The position numbers and the translations under genes are program-made. Below are positions 32,212 to 41,561 of a stretch of DNA of 46,159 nucleotides, in pieces (position 1 is the first letter of the stretch; each line of letters opens with the position of its first letter). Location: positions 1-46,159 of the forward strand of contig NZ_PYGA01000023.1 of assembly GCF_003014485.1 (NCBI RefSeq), in the 5' to 3' direction. This DNA is from Murinocardiopsis flavida. GTDB lineage: Bacteria > Actinomycetota > Actinomycetes > Streptosporangiales > Streptosporangiaceae. Under the pieces are notes generated by a model, which was not told the DNA's origin, searched no databases, and was given only the letters and a program-made list of their open reading frames with translations.

Positions 32212-33690
32212 ATGAACAGGTCCAAAAAGGACCCCTTTGACAGGTCCATACCGCACGGGGCGGACTTCCTCCAGCTCGACACCCGCGACGCGCCGCCGGG
32301 CGGGCTGGCGGACTGGCTGTCCCGGCGGCTCCGGACCGCGATCTCCGACGGCCGCCTGCCGGTCGGGAGCAGGCTGCCCGCCACCCGGGTGCTGGCAGCG
32401 GAGCTGCGGGTCTCCCGCGGCGTCGTCACCGAGGCGTACCGGCGGCTCGTCGAGGACGGGCACGCGGCCGGGCGGGGGCGGGGCGGGACGGTCGTCGTCG
32501 CGGCACCGGCGACGGCACCGCAGCGGGCCGCCGCCGCACCGGTGTCCGGCGGCCCCTTCGCCGCCGTGCCCGGCGCGGACGCCTTCGACGCGCTGCGCGC
32601 GGCACCGGCCCGCGTCGACCTGACACCGGGCGTGCCCGACCTCGCCGCGTTCCCGCGGGCGGCGTGGCTGCGCGCCGAACGCGGCGTCCTCGCGGAGCTG
32701 TCGGCGGCCGACTTCGGGTACGGCGACCCCCGCGGCGCGCTGCCGCTGCGCCGCGCCGTGGCCGACTGGCTGGCACGGTTCCGCGGGATCCGGGCGGACC
32801 CCGGCGAGGTGCTCGTCGTCGCCGGGGTCGCCCAGGCGCTCGGCCTGCTCGCCGAGGTGCTGCGCGCCGACGGGGTCGACCGGGTCGCGGTCGAGGACCC
32901 GGGTTCGCTCGGCGCGCGCCAGCACCTGCACGCGCGGGGGCTGGCCACCCCGCCGGTCCCGGTCGACGCCGACGGGGTGGACGTCGACGCGCTGCGCGCC
33001 GAGGGCGCGCCCGCCGTCCTGCTCACCCCCGCCCACCAGTTCCCGACCGGGGTGGTGCTCGGCGGCGAGCGGCGCCGCGCCCTGATGCGGTGGGCCGCGG
33101 ACGGCGGGCTGGTCATCGAGGACGACTACGACGCCGAACACCGCTACGACCGCCCGCCGGTGCCCGCCCTGCGGTCGATGCTCCCGGAGCGGGTCTGCTA
33201 CACCGGCAGCGTCTCCAAGCTGCTCGCCCCCGCGATGCGGGTGGGATGGGTGCTCGCGCCGCCGATGTACCGCGACGCGCTCGTCGCCGCCAAGCGGTTC
33301 GCCGACCTCGGCAACGCGGTCCTCCCGCAACTGGTCCTGGCCCGGCTGCTGGAGTCGGGGGCGATGGAACGCCACCTGCGCTTCGTGCGCAGGCACCACC
33401 GCAGGCGCAGGGACGCCATGATCGACGCGATCCGCGCCCATCTGCCGGGCGCCGCCGTCCACGGCGCCGCCGCGGGGCTGCACCTGACCATCACCTTCGA
33501 CGCCGACCGGTTCGCCGACACCGACCTCGCCGCGGCGGCACTCGCCCGCGGGGTGAAGGTGCAGCCGCTGTCGTGGCACTGCCGGCGCCCGCACCCGCCC
33601 GGGCTGGTCCTCGGCTACGGCGCGAGCACCCCGTCCGACATCGGCAGCGGGCTGGCCGCCGTCGCCGCGGCCCGCCGAAGCCTGCGCTGA
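32212..33690 (+). CDS. MocR/PdxR family regulator (GntR DNA-binding domain fused to aminotransferase fold)
   Basis: A 492-residue fusion. Residues about 30-95 form a GntR winged helix (LADWLSRRLRTAISDGRLPV, GSRLPATRVLAAELRVSRGV, then VTEAYRRLVEDG). After a linker of about 40 residues, a class I aminotransferase-like domain follows with GYGDPRGALPLRRAVADWLA, LLTPAHQFPTGVVLGGERRR, EDDYDAEHRYDRPP and the pyridoxal-phosphate lysine in GSVSKLLAPAMRVGW. MocR proteins use PLP or a PLP-amino compound as effector. Direct repeats in the first codons may be its binding site. It is divergent from the LysE exporter, which it probably controls. Confidence 0.92.
   Translation: MNRSKKDPFDRSIPHGADFLQLDTRDAPPGGLADWLSRRLRTAISDGRLPVGSRLPATRVLAAELRVSRGVVTEAYRRLVEDGHAAGRGRGGTVVVAAPATAPQRAAAAPVSGGPFAAVPGADAFDALRAAPARVDLTPGVPDLAAFPRAAWLRAERGVLAELSAADFGYGDPRGALPLRRAVADWLARFRGIRADPGEVLVVAGVAQALGLLAEVLRADGVDRVAVEDPGSLGARQHLHARGLATPPVPVDADGVDVDALRAEGAPAVLLTPAHQFPTGVVLGGERRRALMRWAADGGLVIEDDYDAEHRYDRPPVPALRSMLPERVCYTGSVSKLLAPAMRVGWVLAPPMYRDALVAAKRFADLGNAVLPQLVLARLLESGAMERHLRFVRRHHRRRRDAMIDAIRAHLPGAAVHGAAAGLHLTITFDADRFADTDLAAAALARGVKVQPLSWHCRRPHPPGLVLGYGASTPSDIGSGLAAVAAARRSLR
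32216..32248 (+). promoter_or_regulatory. Direct repeats in the 5' end of the MocR gene
   Basis: ACAGGTCCA occurs at 32216-32224 and again at 32240-32248, 24 bases apart. Between them GGTCC-AAAAA-GGACC forms a perfect inverted repeat (32219-32233). MocR regulators often bind direct repeats, but here the sites lie inside the first codons. Confidence 0.45.
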
Positions 33691-33844
33691 CCCGCACCCG
33701 CCCGCGGCACCGCCGAACCGCCGGGCGCCGCGCAGCCGCGGCGGCCCCGTCGCGTGGCAGCATCGGACGGCGGCGGCCGCGCGGCGCCGGGCGTTCGTCC
33801 GGCGGAGGGCCGCCGCCCGCCGCGCACACGGAAGGGGACCGCAC
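33691..33844. other. Spacer before the phosphotransferase gene
   Basis: 154 bases of very GC-rich sequence with no gene. A GGAAGGGGACC box at its end serves the next ATG. No clear promoter seen. Confidence 0.4.
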
Positions 33845-34879
33845 ATGAGCCGCGACGTCCCGTTCGGCCGCGCCCTGCGCGAACGGCTCGGCGCACCGCA
33901 GCGGGCCCGCCCGCTGGACAGCAGCCCGAGGTCGCACGTGTGGCAGGTCGAGCTGGCGGGGGTCCCCGCCATCGTCAAGCAGGTCGTCGGCGGGGCCGAC
34001 GCCGGGGAGCGGTTCGCCCGCGAGGCCGCGGCCCTGCGCCTCGCCGGGCGCGGTCCGGCACCCGTGGTCCCGGCGCTGCTCGGCACGGACCCGGACGAGA
34101 ACGTGCTCGTCCTGGAACGGCTGGACCACCGGCACCCGGGCGACGACTGGATCGTCGGCTACGCCGCCGCGCTCGCCCGGTTGCACGCCGCGACCGGGCC
34201 CGGCGACGCGGGCGCCCTCCCCCGCTGGGTCGGACCCACGCGTGCGGACGCCGACGCGTTCCTGGCCCTCGCAACGGAACTGGGCGTCGCGGTGCCCGTC
34301 GGCGCGTCCGACGAACTGCACGGCCTCGTCACCCGGCTCGGCCGCGCGCGGGGGCACGCGCTGCTGCACGGCGACCCGTGCCCGGGCAACGACCTGCACA
34401 CCGCCGACGGCGTCCGGTTCATCGACCTCGAAGGGGCGTCCCTCGGCCACGGCCTGATGGAACTCGCCTACCTGCACATCGGCTTCCCCACGTGCTGGTG
34501 CGTCACCGCGGCCCCGGCCCCTCTGCTGGAGAGGGCCGCGGCGGCGTACCGCTCGACCTGGCACGCCGCGACCGGCACCCCGCTCGGCGGCGACCTCGCC
34601 GACGCCTGCGCGGGCTGGCTGATCCGCGGCGACGCCCTGGTCCAGCGGGCCCGGCGCGGGCCGGTCGACCACCTCGCGCGGATCCCGCACGAGGACTGGA
34701 CCTGGGGCACCGTGAGTGCCAGGGAGCGGCTGGCCCACCGCCTCGGCGTCGTCGCGGAACTGGCAGCGGACCGCCCCGCGCTGAGCGGACTGGGCCGCCT
34801 CTGCACGGACATGCGCGCCGCCATGCACCTGCACTGGCCTGCACTCGCGCCGCCCCCAAAGCACCGCCCGGAACCCTGA
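33845..34879 (+). CDS. Aminoglycoside phosphotransferase (APH)/choline kinase family protein
   Basis: A 344-residue kinase-like protein. The small lobe has VPAIVKQVV, with Lys as the ATP-binding residue, and DENVLVLERLD for the hinge. The large lobe has the catalytic HGDPCPGND (Brenner motif H-G-D-x4-N) and FIDLEGASLGHGLMELAYL, whose Asp is the metal site. These support ATP-dependent phosphotransfer to a hydroxyl group of a small molecule. Members range from antibiotic kinases to sugar and choline kinases, so resistance should not be assumed. Start ATG 33845 with GGAAGGGGACC upstream. No obvious operon partner. Confidence 0.87.
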   Translation: MSRDVPFGRALRERLGAPQRARPLDSSPRSHVWQVELAGVPAIVKQVVGGADAGERFAREAAALRLAGRGPAPVVPALLGTDPDENVLVLERLDHRHPGDDWIVGYAAALARLHAATGPGDAGALPRWVGPTRADADAFLALATELGVAVPVGASDELHGLVTRLGRARGHALLHGDPCPGNDLHTADGVRFIDLEGASLGHGLMELAYLHIGFPTCWCVTAAPAPLLERAAAAYRSTWHAATGTPLGGDLADACAGWLIRGDALVQRARRGPVDHLARIPHEDWTWGTVSARERLAHRLGVVAELAADRPALSGLGRLCTDMRAAMHLHWPALAPPPKHRPEP

Positions 34880-34921
34880 CACCCGCTCGCGGCGGCACCC
34901 GTCGTCGCCGCCTCGCCCTGG

Positions 34922-35491
34922 TCAGGGGTGCTGCGCGGGGAGCCTGATCACGCAGGTGCCGCCCGCGCTGTCCCACAGTGCGCGCATGCGCCCGGTGCCC
35001 ATCGAGACGAGGGCGACGAGGAGCATCACCGGGAACACGGCCATGCACAGCGCGAAGACCAGAAAGCGCACCACGGCCGCACCCGGGCCCGGGGTACTGC
35101 CCGTCCGCACGCTGATCACTAGCGTCCCCGCGATCCACTTGCCAAGGGTGCGCCCCGCGAGCCAGGTGGGCACGACGTGGTAGGCGGCCACTAGGAGCGC
35201 ACTGATGACGACCACCAGCGCGGCCTCGACAGGGCCGAATCCTCCTCCGGTACGGGCCAGCGCGACCGCGCCGAACATGACCGCGTAGTTGACCGCGAGG
35301 GCCGCCACCGCGTCGACGAGAAAGCCGAGCAGGCGCCGTCCCATGGAGGCGAACCGGGTCTCGGGGGCGGCCGGACCAAGATGCGGGGGGCGCTCCCGGT
35401 CGGACGGCGGTGGGGGATTGCGCACGGGAACACGCCCTGACGTGAGGAGGTGGGAGAGGCCGGAGGGCGGAATACTACGGCCGGTCCGCAT
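34922..35491 (-). CDS. RDD family membrane protein
   Basis: About 189 residues. A Pro/Arg-rich N-terminus of about 40-50 residues is followed by ASMGRRLLGFLVDAVAALAV, the RDD-type first helix with the conserved R and D, then VEAALVVVISALLVAAYHVV, the WLAGRTLGKWIAGTLVI segment (the typical G-x-T-x-G-K), and a last hydrophobic pair (VRFLVFALCMAVFPVMLLVA). RDD proteins are small three-helix membrane proteins of mostly unknown role; some transport ions. The start is uncertain: ATG 35491 is used here, and GTG 35425 is an alternative. Confidence 0.8.
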   Translation of the reverse strand: MRTGRSIPPSGLSHLLTSGRVPVRNPPPPSDRERPPHLGPAAPETRFASMGRRLLGFLVDAVAALAVNYAVMFGAVALARTGGGFGPVEAALVVVISALLVAAYHVVPTWLAGRTLGKWIAGTLVISVRTGSTPGPGAAVVRFLVFALCMAVFPVMLLVALVSMGTGRMRALWDSAGGTCVIRLPAQHP

Positions 35492-35602
35492 CCGGGTCCA
35501 TACCCGCCATGCGCCGCCGGGGCGCACGGGACCCGGGCGGCACCTGACATGGGTGCGGCCGGCCGCGGGGTGTCCGCGGTCGGCCGGTCCGGCGGGGTCC
35601 GC

Positions 35603-36163
35603 TCAGGCGGGCTTCTTCGGGGTGTAGGTGTGGATGACGATCCCGGTGTCGAGGGTGCGGGTCCCGGCGAGCTCCAGCGCGGTCTTGGGGCCCTCGCGGG
35701 TGATCATGCCCTCCGTGGTCGCGCTGCCGAAGAGCACCGGGTGCACCCAGATCCGCAACTCGTCCAGGACACCGGCGTCGAGCAGGGAGTAGGCGAGGCG
35801 GCCGACCCCGTAGATGAGGATGTCCTCGCCGGGCAGCTCCTTGAGCTTTGCGACCTCCTCGGCGACGTTCTCGCTGATGATCGTCGCGTTGTTCCACTCG
35901 GCCTTCTCCAGGGTCGTGGAGACGACGTAGGTGGTGATGCTGTTCATCCGCTCGCCGAAGCCCGCCTCGTCGTCCCTCATCGAGGGCCACGTCTCGGCGA
36001 AGCCCACGTAGGTCTCCCTGCCGAGCAGCAGCGCGTCGCTGGCGAACAGCTGGTCGTAGTTGGCCTGCTGCACCTGCTCGCTCATGGAGTCGAAGGCCCA
36101 CTGCTCGGGGTGGTCGATGACGCCGTCGAGGGACATCAGGGTGGTGGCGATGACTCGTCTCAT
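35603..36163 (-). CDS. Dihydrofolate reductase family (RibD C-terminal domain) protein
   Basis: A 186-residue protein starting MRRVIATTLMSLDGVIDHPE, the classic N-terminus with S-L-D-G-V. It has ASDALLLGRETYVGFAETWP (L-G-R-x-T-Y), VVSTTLEKAEWNNATIISEN and LLDAGVLDELRIWVHPVLFG. A nicotinamide-dependent reductase of unknown substrate is likely. It is the third member of the family in the window. It is downstream of a flavin reductase-like gene on the same strand with a 71-base gap, so the two may be cotranscribed. Confidence 0.88.
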   Translation of the reverse strand: MRRVIATTLMSLDGVIDHPEQWAFDSMSEQVQQANYDQLFASDALLLGRETYVGFAETWPSMRDDEAGFGERMNSITTYVVSTTLEKAEWNNATIISENVAEEVAKLKELPGEDILIYGVGRLAYSLLDAGVLDELRIWVHPVLFGSATTEGMITREGPKTALELAGTRTLDTGIVIHTYTPKKPA

Positions 36164-36234
36164 GGTGTTTCTCCGGTTTCCGGTGTGCTGTGTCGGTGGT
36201 GGAGCGGCGGCCGGGACCGGGGCGCCGCTCCGGG

Positions 36235-36822
36235 TCATGCCGTGTACGGGTGTTTCAGGCGGGCGTCCCGCAGTGCGCGGGCCCACCAGCACAATTGGTC
36301 GAGCATGGCCATGACGGTGGTGTTCGCCTCGGCGCTCGGCTTGGGCCAACTGCCGTCGGCGGCGAACTGCTCCCAGTAGCGGGGCAGGCTGACCGCCATC
36401 GGGACCGCCACGGCGTGCAGTTCGGCGAAGACCTGCCGGAGTTGGGCCGCGGCGAGGACACCCCCGGACTCCCTGCCGTAGGTGATGAAGCCGACCGGTT
36501 TCGCGTGCCACTCGGTGTAGAACCAGTCGATGGCGGTCTTGAGCGGCGCCGGAAAGCTCTGGTTGTACTCGGGTGTCACCACGACGAACGCGTCGGCCGC
36601 GGCGAGCCGCGGGGCGAGCGCCCGCACCTGCGCCGGGAGGTCGTCGTCGGGGTCGCCCAGTGTCGCGGGCAGCCCGGCGTCCACGAGGTCGACGAGGTCC
36701 ACGCGCACCCCGCCGTGCCAGCGGGCACGCGCCGCGAACCACTCGGCCGCCGTGGGGCCGAACCGGCCGGTGCGGGTGCTGCCGATGATGACCGCCACGC
36801 CCAGCGGCTCGTCCTCCGCCAT
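36235..36822 (-). CDS. NADPH-dependent FMN reductase family flavoprotein
   Basis: A 195-residue flavodoxin-like protein. GVAVIIGSTRTGRFGPTAAE at the N-terminus is the phosphate-binding loop for FMN (GSTRxGR). AFVVVTPEYNQSFPAPLKTA carries the family motif TPEYN-x-S-x-P-x-x-LK, and KPVGFITYGRESGGVLAAAQ follows. The enzyme should reduce FMN, quinones or azo compounds with NAD(P)H. It is upstream of, and probably cotranscribed with, the RibD-like gene, and divergent from the SARP regulator. Confidence 0.9.
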   Translation of the reverse strand: MAEDEPLGVAVIIGSTRTGRFGPTAAEWFAARARWHGGVRVDLVDLVDAGLPATLGDPDDDLPAQVRALAPRLAAADAFVVVTPEYNQSFPAPLKTAIDWFYTEWHAKPVGFITYGRESGGVLAAAQLRQVFAELHAVAVPMAVSLPRYWEQFAADGSWPKPSAEANTTVMAMLDQLCWWARALRDARLKHPYTA

Positions 36823-36986
36823 GGCCCTGCACCCCCTCTCCGTCCGCCGGTTCCGATGGGTATGAATCTGCCCGACCGGGTTTTCGGTTTCTTTACGGCC
36901 GGTTGCCGACCCGCCCTTCCGATGCTGTCACCTGCGACGATGCCGGACAACGAAGGTCCAACGCCGCCCCGGCTATCGTTGCGCCC

Positions 36987-39900
36987 ATGCGATTCTGCGT
37001 ACTCGGTCCGCTGGCCGTGTGGACGGACGCCGGCGCGCCGGTCCCCGTCCCCGGCCGGAAGGTCCGTGCGCTCCTGGCCGATCTGCTGCTGCACGAGGGG
37101 CGACCGGTCCCCGCCGACCGGCTCATCGACGACCTGTGGGGCGGGTCGCCGCCCGGCAGCGCCGCCGCGACCCTGTCGGCGAAGGTCTCCCAACTGCGCC
37201 GCGCGCTGGAGCAGGCCGAACCCGGCGGGCGCGCGCTCGTGCGCACCGGCCCGGCCGGCTACCGCCTGGAGACCCCCGCCGAGGCGCGCGACACCCACCG
37301 CTTCGAGATCCTGATCGCCGAGGCCCGTGCGTGCGCCGACCCCCGCGCGCTCGCCGACACACTGGCAGCGGCGCTGGCGCTGTGGCGCGGCCCGGCGTTC
37401 GCCGACTTCGCCGACGAACCGTTCACGCTGGCGGCGGCGGCCCGGCTGGCGGAGCTCCGGCTGACCGCGCAGGAGGACCACGCCGAGGCGCTGCTCGCCC
37501 TCGGTGAGCACGCCGCGCTGGTCGCGGCGCTCGGCGACCTCGTCGCCGCGCATCCGCTGCGCGAGCGCCTGCGCGCGGCGCACATGCGCGCCCTCTACCG
37601 CTCCGGACGGCAGAGCGAGGCGCTGGCGAGCTACGCGGACCTGCGCCGGCGGCACGCCGACGAACTGGGGCTGGACCCCGGCGCCGAACTCGCGGCACTG
37701 CACGGCGCGATCCTGCGCCAGGACCCGGAGCTCCAACCGCCCGCGCGGCCGCCCGTCGTGCGGGTCCGGCAGCACACCACGAACCTGCCGACCGCGCTCG
37801 GCGAACTCGTGGGCCGGGACGACGCGGTCGCCGGTGTCCGCGCGGCGCTCGCCGACGACCGCCTGGTCACGCTGACCGGGCCGGGCGGCGTGGGCAAGAC
37901 CCGGCTCGCCGTTGCGACCGCCGCGCAGGCCGACGACGCCTTCCCCGACGGCGTGCGGCTCATCGAACTCGCCGCACTCGACCACCCCGGCTCGTCCGCC
38001 GAACCGGGCGGCGCGCTGATCGACCTGGTCACCGCGGTGCTCGACATCCACGACTCCGTCGACCCCGGCGACCCGCGATCCCCTCTGCAACGGCTCACCG
38101 GGTCGCTGCGCTCCCGGCGGCTGCTGCTGGTGCTGGACAATTGCGAGCACATCGTGGAGCAGGCCGCCGAACTCGCCGACCGGCTGCTGCGGGCCGCCCC
38201 CGGGGTGCGGATCCTGGCGACCAGCCGCGAACCGCTCGGTGTCGGCGGCGAGGTCGTCTGGGCGGTCCCGCCGCTGGAGGTGCCCGCGCTGCCCGCTGCG
38301 GCCGACCCCGCCGTGCTGGAGCGCTCCAGCGCGGTCCGGCTGTTCGTGGCCCGGGCGCGGGCGGCGGCGCGGGGATTCGCGCTCGACGCCGCGACGGGCC
38401 CCGCCGTCGCCATGCTGTGCCGCCGGCTCGACGGCATCCCGCTCGCTCTGGAGCTCGCCGCGACCCGCGTCCCCGCTCTGGGCGTGCACGGGCTGGTCGA
38501 CCGGTTGGACGACCGGTTCCGGCTGCTCGCCACCGGGCACCGGGGCCGGCCGCCGCGCCAGCAGACCCTGATGGCGATGATCGATTGGAGCTGGGAGCTG
38601 CTGAGCGGCCCCGAGCGCGCGGTCCTGCGCCGCCTCTCGGCGCACTCCGACGGGTGCACCGCCGAGGCGGCCGAGGCGGTCTGCGCCGGCGGCGACGTCC
38701 CGGCCGCCGACGTGCTCGACCTCCTCGCCCGGCTGGTCGACCGCTCCCTCGTCGTCGCCGTCCACGACGAGGAGGGGTCGCGGTACCGGCTGCTCGAATC
38801 GGTGGCGGCCTACTGCGCCGAGCGCATGGCCGACGCCGGCGAGACGGCCGAGGTCCGCCTGCGCCACCACCGCTACTACGCCGACCTCGCCGAGCGGGCA
38901 GAACCCCACCTGCGGGGGCACGACCAGCGCCGGTGGCTGCGGCTGCTCACCGCCGAGGCGGCGAACCTGCGGGGCGCGCTCGACGGCGCCGTCGCCGACG
39001 GCCATGCGGCGGTCGCACTCCGGCTCGCGGCGTCGCTGGCGTGGTACTGGTTCCTGCGCGGCCGGCTGGGCGAGGCCCGCCGCTTCCTCGACACCGCGCT
39101 GGCCGCCGACGGCGGCGACCCCGCCGGGCCCGCGGCGCCGCGGGCGCGGGCGGCGTCCTGGGCGGCGGGAATGGCCTTCCTGAACGGCGATACCGCCCGG
39201 TGGGCCGAGCGGAGCGACACGGCGCTGCGGCTGTTCGACGGCGTCGACGACCCGGCCGGGCGGGCACGGGCCGAGTGCTTCCTCGCCTTCGCGGGCAGCG
39301 ACGCCGGCGACCTCGAAGCGGGCGATGCGCTGCTCGACCGCTCGACGGCGGGGTTCGACGCGATCGCCGACGCGTGGGGGACGGCCGCCGTCCTCCTCGT
39401 CCGCGCCAAGCACGCCCACGTCCGCGGCGAACTCGCGGTGCTCGAACGCTACGCCGCCCGCAGCGCGGAGCTGTTCCGCGGGCTCGGCGACCGCTGGGGG
39501 CAGCTCCAGGCCACGGCGTGGCTGTCGGCGCTCGCCGAGATGACCGGCGACTACGAACGGGCCGACCGCCTGCAACGCGACGGCCTGCGCGACGCCGAGG
39601 CGCTGGGCCTGTGGCCGGAGATCTCCTCGGGCCTGTGCTGGCTGAGCTGGATCGCCCTGCAAACCGCCGACTACGAGCAGGCGCGCGAACTCAGCACCCA
39701 GGCCAGGAGCATGGCGGTCGACCAGGGGTCGACGACCACACTGGTGCTCGCCGACCTCGTGCGCGCATTCACCGCACGCAAGGAGGGCCGGTTCGACGAC
39801 GCCGAGAAGTACCTGCACGAACTGCGCGACAACGCGCCGAAGGACGACACCGGCGCCGGCCACGCCCTGTACCTGCCGATGGTCCTGGTCGAACTCGGCT

Positions 39901-40310
39901 TCCTCGCCGAGCAGCGGGGCGACCCCGCCGGGGCGGCGCGGCTGCACTTGGAGGCCCGCGCGATCGGGCGCGAGCTGACCTCCCCCGGCGACGTCGCGGG
40001 GGCCGTCGCGGGCCTGGCGGGCGCGTGCGCGCTGACCGGGCGCGCCGAGGACGCCGCGGTCCTCCTCGGCGCCGCCGCCGCTGCGCGCGACGAAGCGGGG
40101 CGGCCGGTCTCGCCCACCGAGCGCGTCGACATCCACCGCGTCACCGCCGCCGCGCGGGAGGCACTGGGCGAGGCCGCCTACACCGCCGCTTACGCCCGCG
40201 GCAGCGCGCTCACCCGCGCCGAGGCCGACACCGCTGTCGACCGGGTCGCCGCCCTCCTCGGCGGCGCCCCGCAGCGCCACCGCCGCGGCGCCCCGGACGC
40301 CGGTCCGTGA
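36987..40310 (+). CDS. Large SARP/AfsR-type transcriptional regulator (BTAD + NTPase + TPR)
   Basis: A 1107-residue regulator. Residues 1-95 are an OmpR-like winged helix (MRFCVLGPLAVWTDAGAPVP; the SAKVSQLRRALE helix; TGPAGYRLE). The BTAD domain covers about 100-245 (DPRALADTLAAALALWRGPA; YRSGRQSEALASYADLRRRH; ELGLDPGAELAALHGAIL). A STAND-type NTPase begins near 275, with Walker A GPGGVGKT at 298-305, Walker B LLLVLDNCEHIVE and the sensor segment ILATSREPLGVGGEVVWAVP. A long helical repeat region (about 640-1080) resembles TPRs. Such proteins activate secondary-metabolite or stress genes. No biosynthetic cluster is in view; the divergent FMN reductase/RibD-like pair is its nearest possible target. 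Confidence 0.92.
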   Translation: MRFCVLGPLAVWTDAGAPVPVPGRKVRALLADLLLHEGRPVPADRLIDDLWGGSPPGSAAATLSAKVSQLRRALEQAEPGGRALVRTGPAGYRLETPAEARDTHRFEILIAEARACADPRALADTLAAALALWRGPAFADFADEPFTLAAAARLAELRLTAQEDHAEALLALGEHAALVAALGDLVAAHPLRERLRAAHMRALYRSGRQSEALASYADLRRRHADELGLDPGAELAALHGAILRQDPELQPPARPPVVRVRQHTTNLPTALGELVGRDDAVAGVRAALADDRLVTLTGPGGVGKTRLAVATAAQADDAFPDGVRLIELAALDHPGSSAEPGGALIDLVTAVLDIHDSVDPGDPRSPLQRLTGSLRSRRLLLVLDNCEHIVEQAAELADRLLRAAPGVRILATSREPLGVGGEVVWAVPPLEVPALPAAADPAVLERSSAVRLFVARARAAARGFALDAATGPAVAMLCRRLDGIPLALELAATRVPALGVHGLVDRLDDRFRLLATGHRGRPPRQQTLMAMIDWSWELLSGPERAVLRRLSAHSDGCTAEAAEAVCAGGDVPAADVLDLLARLVDRSLVVAVHDEEGSRYRLLESVAAYCAERMADAGETAEVRLRHHRYYADLAERAEPHLRGHDQRRWLRLLTAEAANLRGALDGAVADGHAAVALRLAASLAWYWFLRGRLGEARRFLDTALAADGGDPAGPAAPRARAASWAAGMAFLNGDTARWAERSDTALRLFDGVDDPAGRARAECFLAFAGSDAGDLEAGDALLDRSTAGFDAIADAWGTAAVLLVRAKHAHVRGELAVLERYAARSAELFRGLGDRWGQLQATAWLSALAEMTGDYERADRLQRDGLRDAEALGLWPEISSGLCWLSWIALQTADYEQARELSTQARSMAVDQGSTTTLVLADLVRAFTARKEGRFDDAEKYLHELRDNAPKDDTGAGHALYLPMVLVELGFLAEQRGDPAGAARLHLEARAIGRELTSPGDVAGAVAGLAGACALTGRAEDAAVLLGAAAAARDEAGRPVSPTERVDIHRVTAAAREALGEAAYTAAYARGSALTRAEADTAVDRVAALLGGAPQRHRRGAPDAGP

Positions 40311-40322
40311 CCCGCGCGGGGC

Positions 40323-41561
40323 TCAGAGCAGGGGGCGGAGCGGGGCGAGGACGAGCTCGCTGAACTTGGCGACGAGGGGGCGGCCGTGCCACTCCTCCTC
40401 CGACAGCGGGCGCGCGTTGGTGCTGTCGTTGGCGAACACCTCCTCCAGGTGCCGCGCGACGCCGTCGTCGAAGATCTCCATGTTGATCTCGTAGTTGCCA
40501 GTGAGGCTCAACCGGTCGACGTTCGCGGTGCCGACGGTGCTCCACTTGCCGTCGATCGTCGCGGTCTTGGCGTGCACCATGGCGTCCTGGAACAGCCACA
40601 GGCGCACGCCCCCGCGCAGCAGCGCAGAGTAGAGGCCGCGCGCCAGCCAGTCGGCCACGACGTGGTTGGAGGTCTCCGGGACGAGGACGCGGACGTCGAC
40701 ACCCCGCTGCGCCGCCCCGATCAGGGCGGCGAGGATCTCGCGGTCGGGGATGAAGTAGGCCGCCGTGATGTAGATGTGGTCGTCCGCGCGGTCGATCGCT
40801 TCGAGGTACATCGCGCGGATGGGGTAGATCAGCTGCACGGGGACATTGCGGTGCGCCCGGATCCGGGAGTCCCAGTGCTTGGTGCCCGAGTCGGAAAAGC
40901 GCGGCTGGTGGGCGCCGCGGTTCATGTTCCAGAAGTCGCAGAACGCGTTCTCCAGCTCCCACACCGACGCCCCCGTCAGGCGCAGGTGGGTGTCGCGCCA
41001 TTCGGTGGCGTACACGGAGCCGATGTTGTAGCCGCCGACGAACCCGACCTCGCCGTCGACAGTGAGGATCTTGCGGTGGTCGCGCCCCGACTTGCGGACG
41101 TTCAGCAGCAGGATCCCCGGCCGGAAGGTCGGGTAGCGCATGACGTTGACCGACGGGGGGAACCGGAAGAACGCCGGGGGGACGACGAGGTTGGCGAATC
41201 CGTCGTAGATGACGTAGACCTCGACGCCGCGTTCGGCGGCGTCGATCAGCGCGCGCTTGAACGCGCGGCCCGTCGCGTCGTTCTTGACGATGTAGGACTC
41301 GAACAGGATCCGGTGCCGTGCGCCGCGGATCGCGTCGAGCATGTCGTTGTAGACGTCCTGGCCGTAGCTGTAGACCGTGACCGCGCTCTCGCCGATGGGC
41401 AGTTCCCTGGGCGCGGTCCTGGGGAAGTCGGCGCGGCGCGGCCGGACCCGCTTGCGCCAGGTGTCGATGCCGACGAGGACCGCGACCACGGCGAACTGGG
41501 CGGCGAGCGCGCCGAGCAGGATGCGCCTGATCGCGGTCGCGATGGTGGACCGTCGCGGCAT
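40323..41561 (-). CDS. Phospholipase D family protein, cardiolipin synthase-like
   Basis: A 412-residue protein, start ATG 41561. One N-terminal membrane helix (RRILLGALAAQFAVVAVLVG) is followed by two PLD domains with complete H-x-K-x4-D motifs: DHRKILTVDGEVGFVGGYNI in the first half and MVHAKTATIDGKWSTVGTAN in the second. RILFESYIVKNDATGRAFKR and HIYITAAYFIPDREILAALI are also characteristic of cardiolipin synthase-type enzymes. Likely reaction: transfer of a phosphatidyl group between phospholipids at the membrane. Actinobacteria usually make cardiolipin with a CDP-alcohol-type enzyme, so another phospholipid or a hydrolytic role is possible. Confidence 0.88.
   Translation of the reverse strand: MPRRSTIATAIRRILLGALAAQFAVVAVLVGIDTWRKRVRPRRADFPRTAPRELPIGESAVTVYSYGQDVYNDMLDAIRGARHRILFESYIVKNDATGRAFKRALIDAAERGVEVYVIYDGFANLVVPPAFFRFPPSVNVMRYPTFRPGILLLNVRKSGRDHRKILTVDGEVGFVGGYNIGSVYATEWRDTHLRLTGASVWELENAFCDFWNMNRGAHQPRFSDSGTKHWDSRIRAHRNVPVQLIYPIRAMYLEAIDRADDHIYITAAYFIPDREILAALIGAAQRGVDVRVLVPETSNHVVADWLARGLYSALLRGGVRLWLFQDAMVHAKTATIDGKWSTVGTANVDRLSLTGNYEINMEIFDDGVARHLEEVFANDSTNARPLSEEEWHGRPLVAKFSELVLAPLRPLL

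Noticed and set aside
33845-34879. Calling the APH-family protein an aminoglycoside-resistance enzyme
   Set aside because: Only general kinase motifs are visible; the family includes many sugar and choline kinases.
36576-40280. 1234-codon open frame opposite the SARP gene
   Set aside because: Mirror of a GC-rich coding strand. It has no protein motifs, and the opposite strand has a full set of SARP, NTPase and TPR motifs.
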